Below, one piece after another: positions 58,601-64,000 of a DNA stretch of 64,000 nucleotides. Under the pieces are notes generated by a model. The model saw only the letters and a program-made list of their open reading frames with translations. It was not told where the DNA came from and made no database searches. Within the stretch, counting starts at the first letter, position 1. Every line of letters begins with the position of its first letter. Both the position numbers and the translations under genes were made by a program. The stretch comes from an uncultured Flavobacteriaceae bacterium (GTDB lineage Bacteria > Bacteroidota > Bacteroidia > Flavobacteriales > Flavobacteriaceae). The DNA is taken from NCBI GenBank assembly GCA_947495135.1, contig CANLXN010000001.1:744001-808000 (forward strand), written 5' to 3'.

Positions 58601-60490
58601 CTAGTTCTTAATCGGCAACCGAACTTGAGAAGGATATTTTTTAGAATGGTGAACCATATTTTGGGCTACAACAGCCTCAGACTCATCATAATTATTGCCT
58701 CCTGTGTTAAGATTTCTAGCGAATCTAGGAAAATTACTGCTAGAAATTTCAATTCTAATTCTATGTCCTTTTTCGAAATAGTTACTGGTAGACATAGGTG
58801 TTAATTCTAGTTTATAGACTTCACCTTTTTCCATGAACACTTCTTTGTCGTATCCTTCTCTATAACGAACACGCTGTATGGTCTCATCCAGGTTGTAAGC
58901 AGTTCCGTCTGGGTATACATCTATAATCTTGATGGTGAAATCGGTATCCTTTGCGCTTGAAGACACATACAGCTCCGTCTCAATAAAACCAGTAACTTCT
59001 ACTCCTTCTTCCAAGACATCTGTGGTATACACTAATATGTCTGTCCGTTCTTCTATTTTTTGTTGATCGAAGGCGCCACCTTCTACTGCATTACCTGTGC
59101 AGCAAACATTTCCACCTAAAGAAGTTACAGGGTTCATAGGATCATAAAAGAAGGAATCTGGCTTATCTTTTCCAGCCTTTTTTGTGCTTAAGGTGCCTGT
59201 ACCCGATAAAGTATTGGCATTTCCTTTACTATTGAGATAATAGGTAGTCAATTTAGAATCTGCAGGCGGCCATTGGCTAGCTGCTTGCCATTTATTACTT
59301 CCCATAGTATAGTATTGTACACGGGGAGTTTTCTCTTTAAAATCGTTTTTTTCGTCTTTTAACCATAAATCCCACCAGCTATAAATTTGTTCCTCATAAT
59401 TAAGACGTGCATCTCCTACGCTTCTCTGCCCTACCATAGTGTTTTCGGTTGCTCGGGTATAACGGCAATGTAAAGTGGGAGCAATTACTAAGTATTGATT
59501 ATCTCTAATTTCTGGATCCTTGGCATTCTCTCTTAAGTGATTAAACAATGCTAAATTGGGAGTGATAGAAACGTCGTACCAAGAGGCAAACCAGAAGCTA
59601 GGCACTCCTATTTCCATATTATCATGGTATAAACCTCCTTCAAACCAAGCTGGATCATTAGGTTTGCGACGCACCATTTTATCAAAAACCTCCTGTTTTC
59701 CATTCATGTTTTTCAACATATCCTGAATTGGTAAATGCTTCAGAGCCTCCGCCATATCTACCTTGGGGTTTTCTGGTGCCAAGTCGTAAAAACGCGAAAT
59801 CCTGATAAGATCTTCTTGGGTAGCACCCTCCGGAATTCTAGGTTTGAATTTGTCATGTTCCACTCCATATAACCAAGAAAAGAACAATAACTGCTCAACC
59901 CCACCTCGATACCAGTTTCCTTGTTCCATTATATCTCCTACACGACCTACTCCTGCCCCAAAACCTTGAGGCACCATAGCTGCATGCGAAGGATGATCTA
60001 AGGCAGCAACTGCCATTTGCCATTCGGCTGTAGAAGAACATCCATACGTTCCAATTTTCCCATTAGACCAAGATTGGTCCTTCATCCAAGAAAATGCATC
60101 ATAACCGTCGGTTAATGGAACTCCCAAAATATCCCATGTACCTTCCGAATAATACCTTCCGCGTTCATTTTGAACGACATATGCATATCCTCTTTTAACC
60201 ACCTCATAAGCCTGGCGCGCGGTACGGGTACGTTGTTCACCATCTCCCCATGAGTTAAAATTATAAGGTGTTCTAGAGAAGATAATTGGCACTTTTTCAT
60301 TGGTTTTTGGTCTATATATATCGGTCGCTAAACGAATCCCGTCTCGCATAGGCATCATTACCTTTTGGTCTACAATGGCTATTTCCTCCAACTTCGCAAA
60401 AATGTCTTCTTCAACTTGTTCTTGTGAATGTAGTGATACGGTCTGAAAAACAAGAAGTAATAATAATGGGAGGATTTGAAAACGTTTCAT
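58601..60490 (-). CDS. CocE/NonD-family hydrolase (X-Pro dipeptidyl-peptidase S15-like)
   Basis: The 629-aa protein has a signal peptide ending LHSQ (about residue 22). The alpha/beta hydrolase domain opens with [18 protein letters not shown] and IIFSRTPYN, has [19 protein letters not shown], and the nucleophile elbow [12 protein letters not shown], where the first Ser after Cys is the expected nucleophile. The helical cap follows, then the C-terminal jelly-roll domain ([46 protein letters not shown]), as in cocaine esterase/glutaryl-7-ACA acylase. It hydrolyses an ester or amide outside the cytoplasm. It is a single-gene unit. Confidence 0.88.
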   Translation of the reverse strand: MKRFQILPLLLLLVFQTVSLHSQEQVEEDIFAKLEEIAIVDQKVMMPMRDGIRLATDIYRPKTNEKVPIIFSRTPYNFNSWGDGEQRTRTARQAYEVVKRGYAYVVQNERGRYYSEGTWDILGVPLTDGYDAFSWMKDQSWSNGKIGTYGCSSTAEWQMAVAALDHPSHAAMVPQGFGAGVGRVGDIMEQGNWYRGGVEQLLFFSWLYGVEHDKFKPRIPEGATQEDLIRISRFYDLAPENPKVDMAEALKHLPIQDMLKNMNGKQEVFDKMVRRKPNDPAWFEGGLYHDNMEIGVPSFWFASWYDVSITPNLALFNHLRENAKDPEIRDNQYLVIAPTLHCRYTRATENTMVGQRSVGDARLNYEEQIYSWWDLWLKDEKNDFKEKTPRVQYYTMGSNKWQAASQWPPADSKLTTYYLNSKGNANTLSGTGTLSTKKAGKDKPDSFFYDPMNPVTSLGGNVCCTGNAVEGGAFDQQKIEERTDILVYTTDVLEEGVEVTGFIETELYVSSSAKDTDFTIKIIDVYPDGTAYNLDETIQRVRYREGYDKEVFMEKGEVYKLELTPMSTSNYFEKGHRIRIEISSSNFPRFARNLNTGGNNYDESEAVVAQNMVHHSKKYPSQVRLPIKN

Positions 60491-60711
60491 ATGAAATGTG
60501 CTTGATTGGTTACTTTCGAAAGTTACTGAAAATTGATCTACCTACATAAAGCTATTTGGTAAAATGAAAATTTCAGAATAAAAAAGAGTCAGGAATCAGA
60601 ATTATTTAGCACCAATTCAAAAAGAATCTCACCCAGATATGTCGTTTACAGGTAGTATATTTGCCACAATTAGTACTAATATCGCCTGAAGCGGTCACCT
60701 CTTTTACTCCT

Positions 60712-61332
60712 ATGCCTTTCAAAAAATTACATTCCGACATACAAGAGAAGCTTACCTTTCTAGAAATAGACACTCCCACTGCTTTCCAGACCAAAAGCAT
60801 TCCCGTTATAAAAAGCGGCGCCAATGTGTATTGCGAAGCGCCAAAAGACAGTGGAAAAACAACTACTCTTGTACTTACTACTTTGCAAAAACTAAAATGT
60901 GAGGCAGTGGGAGATACTCCCAGAGCCATCGTTCTAGTAGAGGATAAAAAAAGAGCGTTAGAGTTGTACGAAATATTTTTAACCTACACCAAGCATAATT
61001 CGTTGCGGGTGTATGTGGGTTATGAGCAATTGCATATTGATGTACAAAAATCTGAAATCTACATGGGAATAGACATTCTTATTTCTACCCCTAAATCCAT
61101 GAATAAGTTGTTTTTATTAAATGGAGTTGCTACCTCCCAACTCAAAATATTTAGCATTGATGATGCAGAGTTTTTGGTACAGAAGTCGGCGTATGCTGCA
61201 GTTATGTCCATCACCCAAAGTATCAAAAAATGTCAATACGTATTGTATACGGAAGAATTGCATCCAAGATTGAAGCGATTTGAATCTTATTTCATGGAAC
61301 ATTCCAAGATCGTATCAATAGACAGTGTATGA
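60712..61332 (+). CDS. DEAD-box-like protein with the N-terminal RecA domain only
   Basis: I start at the ATG at 60712 (MPFKKLHSDIQEKLTFLEI); the track's start is a TTG 17 codons earlier. The 206-aa product has a Q-motif-like TPTAFQTKSIP, Walker A APKDSGKTT (helicase motif I), ILISTPKSMNKL (motif Ib, TP) and IDDAEF at motif II in place of DEAD. It ends after motif III-like KKCQYVLYTEE; there is no second RecA domain, hence no complete helicase. This RecA1-only form occurs next to thiE-like genes in flavobacteria as far as I recall. It overlaps the next gene by 4 bp. Confidence 0.75.
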   Translation: MPFKKLHSDIQEKLTFLEIDTPTAFQTKSIPVIKSGANVYCEAPKDSGKTTTLVLTTLQKLKCEAVGDTPRAIVLVEDKKRALELYEIFLTYTKHNSLRVYVGYEQLHIDVQKSEIYMGIDILISTPKSMNKLFLLNGVATSQLKIFSIDDAEFLVQKSAYAAVMSITQSIKKCQYVLYTEELHPRLKRFESYFMEHSKIVSIDSV

Positions 61333-61970
61333 TACCGAAGCTACATTATATTACGCAAGGCAGTTCTCCTAGAGAACATTTGGAAAACATTCAAAAAGCC
61401 TGTTCAGCTGGAATAGAATTGGTACAATTACGTCTCAAGAACATTTCAGAAAAAGAAATGCTCAAAATAGCGAATGACGCCAGGGAAATCACATCACATT
61501 TTCAAACTAGGTTAATCATAAACGATCATTATGAAATCGCAAAGGAAATCAAAGCAGATGGTGTCCATTTAGGAAAAACCGACTCCTGCCCTACTGTCGC
61601 GAGAGCGCATTTGTTCACTTGGCAAATTATTGGAGGCACAGCAAACACATTGCAAGATTGCGAAACATTGATTGAAAAAGAGGTTGATTACATTAGTTTA
61701 GGACCTTTGCGATTTACAAAAACCAAGGAAAACTTAAGTTCGATTCTCGGTTTAAACGGCTATGCCGCAATTACAGAAGCCTTAAAAACAGAAACACCCA
61801 TTCTTGGTGTGGGCGGAATCACCACTGGGGATGTTAAAGAGTTATTAGATTCGGGGATTTCTGGTATTGCAGCATCTGAGGAAATTACGCGCGATTTTAA
61901 TACCATCCGGATTTTTAATCATTTATTAAAAGCATCTTCAACAGAAGAGCAGCGGTATACCTTTGAGTAA
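61329..61970 (+). CDS. thiE: Thiamine phosphate synthase (ThiE/TenI family)
   Basis: The 213-aa TIM-barrel protein has the family motifs YITQGSSP, GIELVQLRLKN (phosphate/HMP-PP binding Q-L-R), RLIINDHYEIAKEIKADGVHLGKTD, IIGGTANTLQDCETLIEKEVDYISLGPLRFTKTK and ILGVGGITTGDVKELLDSGISGIAASEEI (phosphate-binding GGI). It couples HMP-PP with THZ-P to thiamine monophosphate, or is the TenI-like thiazole tautomerase. It overlaps the DEAD-like gene (ATGA). No TPP riboswitch-like structure was recognised upstream. The isolated position is more consistent with a TenI/ThiE paralogue than with a full thi operon. Confidence 0.82.
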   Translation: MIPKLHYITQGSSPREHLENIQKACSAGIELVQLRLKNISEKEMLKIANDAREITSHFQTRLIINDHYEIAKEIKADGVHLGKTDSCPTVARAHLFTWQIIGGTANTLQDCETLIEKEVDYISLGPLRFTKTKENLSSILGLNGYAAITEALKTETPILGVGGITTGDVKELLDSGISGIAASEEITRDFNTIRIFNHLLKASSTEEQRYTFE

Positions 61971-61984
61971 AAGCCAGTGAGCAA

Positions 61985-62557
61985 TTAATCTTCCCAACCC
62001 CAAGGAGCCTCCGGAGTGTCAATAGGTTTTGTAAGATCCATCTGGACTTTAAAAATACGATCTGTGCCCAACCGTTTTAAATTATAAGTAAATACTTTTT
62101 CGTCCAAGGTGATCCACCAGACATTGGTAGCCGCCGGGGGAATCATTTGTTGGGTGTGCTCATCTGCAGGGAAAAACTGAATATCTGCTTTACCTGCATT
62201 AGATGCGGTCCCTCCATAAAAATTAATTTCATCTTCGGTTCCATCTTTATGACGATGATCGTGCTTGAGCGTAATAATACCTTCGTCCATCCTTAAAACC
62301 CAAGTCCGAGACCTATCCGTCCCTACGTAAAATGGGATTTTAATCTCCTGGTCGCTGCAAGCTCTAAGATGCATAACTAACTTCTTTCCCCCAAATGCTT
62401 CATCCTCTTCTGGCAATACCAACACTCCTTCGTAGGCATAACCACAATGAGATTTTAAGGTGTCCCAAAAGGTTTGTGAAGGACTGCTTTCTTGGGAGAA
62501 CATTGGCAAAGCAATCAATATTGCAGCAAGAATGAAGGTGTTTTTTAGAAGCATCAT
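61985..62557 (-). CDS. Conserved-looking secreted protein, unknown
   Basis: I start at the ATG at 62557 (MMLLKNTFILAAILIALPMFSQ); the track's start is a TTG seven codons upstream. The mature protein of about 170 residues contains two cysteines (HCGYAYEGVL, HLRACSDQEI), probably a disulfide, and blocks such as FYVGTDRSRTWVLRM, ITLKHDHRHKDGTEDEINFYGG and FFPADEHTQQ. These read like a compact, well conserved beta-rich domain with many His/Asp residues that could bind metal. I do not recognise a named family. Confidence 0.7.
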   Translation of the reverse strand: MMLLKNTFILAAILIALPMFSQESSPSQTFWDTLKSHCGYAYEGVLVLPEEDEAFGGKKLVMHLRACSDQEIKIPFYVGTDRSRTWVLRMDEGIITLKHDHRHKDGTEDEINFYGGTASNAGKADIQFFPADEHTQQMIPPAATNVWWITLDEKVFTYNLKRLGTDRIFKVQMDLTKPIDTPEAPWGWED

Positions 62558-62741
62558 AAAGTATTTATAGCTTCCCAAATGTATGGAATAAAGGAAGACT
62601 GAATTACTAGAGTGCTTATTTTCGATCTAACGCACCGTAAACAGGAGTATTATTTCCTAAAGTGCGCGCCTAGCTGTCTCCGAAAACACCCTGAATAAGG
62701 ACTTCGGCTTTTACTTTTTTCACAGATTAATATATAAAGCT

Positions 62742-63791
62742 CTAAAGGACTTCCGAAATACGCATGGCAGAAGATACCGCTCCTTCCATATATCCACCAA
62801 ATCTATTTGAAGTTTCTGTACCAGCTAAATATAACTTATTGTTCATGAGTATATTTTGGAAAATCGGATCGCCATATGGGGCATTAAAAGAAAAACCTTC
62901 CCCTTCTTTTTGTGGTGTTGTATGAATATCCAAGGACCAATCCTTTTCTTCATAACAAAGATAGTTTTCGGCTTCGACAGAAAGGTATTTGCTTAAATAT
63001 GATATGATTTTCAATTTTCGGTCATCTTTAGCATGTTTGCTGAGGGTCTGATTAATAAACCCCATAAGAGCAAATTGATTTTCTTGATAATTGGTATGAT
63101 CGTATACCTCCGTTGCTGCTCCTATCTGACTAATTATCATTCCCGACTTACCCATTTCTCTCCAAAAAGGTGTTTTATAGGTTAAAACAAATTTGGACGA
63201 GTTACTCATCCATGTATGTGTTGATGCCATTGTTTTTTTCAATTCTTCAGAGAGCTCTGGGATAAACTTCACTTGAGAAGTTAATAGTTTCGGGGGTAAG
63301 GTGGAGATTACCTTATCTCCGTAATAGGTAGCACCCTTATTTGACCGCAATTCTATGGAATTGCCCTTATCTTGAATTTCTACAATACTTTCCTTTAAAA
63401 TGATGGAACCAAAAATAGACCTCGACAGCGCATCTATTATACTGTTCGATCCATTTTCGATTCTAAAAGATGGTGCTTCATTTGGATTGACCTCAAAATG
63501 GTGAGGGGAGATCATTGTATTGTAAACCAAAGCACTTTCACCCTTTTGATATTGCTCAAAATAGTTAATCCCTAACTCATCAAGTAACCACCTTAAATTT
63601 GTGTGTTCCTTACTAAACCAAGTGGCACCAAGTTCAAGATTTGTATTATTTTCAGTAGAAATAGTATGAATTCTGCCTCCTAATCGTTCTCTCGATTCTA
63701 TGATAGTCGCTTTTACTCCTCTTTTATGAAGTAAATAAGCTATTGTTAAACCTGTGAGCCCCGCTCCCATTATAAGCACTTCGTGTTTCAT
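62742..63791 (-). CDS. Flavin-containing amine oxidase-family protein
   Basis: The 349-aa FAD-dependent oxidoreductase has LIMGAGLTGLTIAYLLHKRG (FAD dinucleotide-binding motif), ESRERLGGRIHT, LELGATWF, and the C-terminal FAD-contact block LYLAGTETSNRFGGYMEGAVSSAMR, all typical of monoamine oxidase/phytoene-desaturase-type enzymes. At 349 residues it is shorter than most (400-500), with a reduced substrate domain. It is 10 bp downstream of the SDR gene, so the two are probably an operon of redox enzymes. The substrate is unknown. Confidence 0.85.
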   Translation of the reverse strand: MKHEVLIMGAGLTGLTIAYLLHKRGVKATIIESRERLGGRIHTISTENNTNLELGATWFSKEHTNLRWLLDELGINYFEQYQKGESALVYNTMISPHHFEVNPNEAPSFRIENGSNSIIDALSRSIFGSIILKESIVEIQDKGNSIELRSNKGATYYGDKVISTLPPKLLTSQVKFIPELSEELKKTMASTHTWMSNSSKFVLTYKTPFWREMGKSGMIISQIGAATEVYDHTNYQENQFALMGFINQTLSKHAKDDRKLKIISYLSKYLSVEAENYLCYEEKDWSLDIHTTPQKEGEGFSFNAPYGDPIFQNILMNNKLYLAGTETSNRFGGYMEGAVSSAMRISEVL

Positions 63792-63801
63792 CAGTATAAA
63801 T

Positions 63802-64000
63802 TTACCAATCTATTGGTCTATAATCCTTAAGAAATTTACCAGACCAGTGCTTCCCAGTGTTTATTCCATCGAACAATGGGTCCATTACACGTGCCGCTCC
63901 ATCAACAATATCCAATGGTGGTTGAAAATCGTGCAATTCTTCTTTCTTCTTGGCCAACTCAATAGGATCCTCGTCCGTCACCCAACCAGTATCCACAGCA
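63802..64000 (-). CDS. SDR-family oxidoreductase, C-terminal part (cut by window edge)
   Basis: The frame remains open to the end of the window; the track's start at 63996 is an internal GTG (Val in [12 protein letters not shown]). The fragment has [49 protein letters not shown], which is the C-terminus of a short-chain dehydrogenase/reductase group often ending G-K-F-L-K-D-Y. It lies 10 bp upstream of the amine oxidase-like gene on the same strand. The catalytic region is outside the window. Confidence 0.75.
   Translation of the reverse strand, partial: AVDTGWVTDEDPIELAKKKEELHDFQPPLDIVDGAARVMDPLFDGINTGKHWSGKFLKDYRPIDW

Noticed and set aside
1-64000. tRNA, rRNA, riboswitch, insertion sequence
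   Set aside because: None recognised on either strand; no transposase or integrase motif and no cloverleaf-like segment was noticed, although a tRNAscan/Infernal run would be needed to exclude small RNAs.

Overview
The window looks like a chromosomal stretch of a (probably marine) flavobacterium, phylum Bacteroidota. The DNA is AT-rich. Many predicted products are SPII lipoproteins or Sec-exported proteins ending their signal in AQ or SQ. There is a PorV-like type IX secretion protein, a short RpoD-like sigma factor starting MRQLKI, LytS/LytR pairs, ECF sigma/anti-sigma operons, and candidate TTTG/TAnnTTTG-type promoters. I see no rRNA, tRNA, CRISPR array, prophage or intact insertion sequence.

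Layout. 0-3.1 kb: a compact gluconate module on the minus strand, made of a gluconolactonase lipoprotein, a fused gluconokinase/6-phosphogluconate dehydrogenase, and a GntP permease cut by the window edge. Together they cover lactone to gluconate to 6-phosphogluconate to ribulose-5-phosphate. 3.2-9 kb: mostly housekeeping or envelope genes (a 48-aa basic protein, HPF, YceI, ThuA-like, Dabb, an RpoD paralogue, an MFS exporter). 9-10.6 kb: an ECF sigma / anti-sigma / Spy-like operon, divergent from an S41-type peptidase. 12.6-17.1 kb: small secreted proteins, a second S41 peptidase and a DUF4251 lipoprotein.

17.1-26.7 kb is the most accessory-looking part. It holds three two-gene modules: a membrane/secreted pair, a DUF6119 (TIGR04141-like) gene with a 68-aa partner, and a serine hydrolase with a membrane AraC regulator. 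They are separated by members of a degenerate dispersed repeat family, including a 63-bp direct repeat with one mismatch. The DUF6119 pair is my best candidate for a poorly described system.

26.7-32.6 kb: an operon of NTF2/ABM-fold proteins and a methyltransferase, a Spy-like protein, an AraC regulator, and a DUF6642-like protein that appears to have lost its catalytic residues. 32.7-35 kb: an acyl-CoA oxidase-like protein. 35.2-38.8 kb: a PadR/HAAS-controlled block with matching operators upstream of padR and of a serine hydrolase. 39.1-42.7 kb: a decayed ABC permease, another serine hydrolase, and an ECF sigma/zinc anti-sigma/DUF6249 cluster with two identically spaced candidate ECF promoters. 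43.7-51.3 kb: two paralogous LytS/LytR systems bracketing two tandem esterases and a 17-residue-repeat S74 chaperone protein. 51.5-57.8 kb: serine hydrolase, M28 peptidase, membrane proteins, alpha/beta hydrolase, an inactivated S41 peptidase and a PorV-like protein.

57.8-58.4 kb is a rearrangement scar where three gene fragments meet. 58.6-64 kb: a CocE-type hydrolase, a RecA1-only DEAD-like protein overlapping thiE, a secreted protein, a flavin amine oxidase-like enzyme, and the C-terminus of an SDR oxidoreductase.

A recurring theme is extracytoplasmic hydrolysis under many different small regulators: four serine hydrolases of the class C beta-lactamase fold sit next to an AraC, a PadR, an ECF and a LytTR regulator respectively. 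All functional assignments come from reading motifs and from memory of families; no database search was run.
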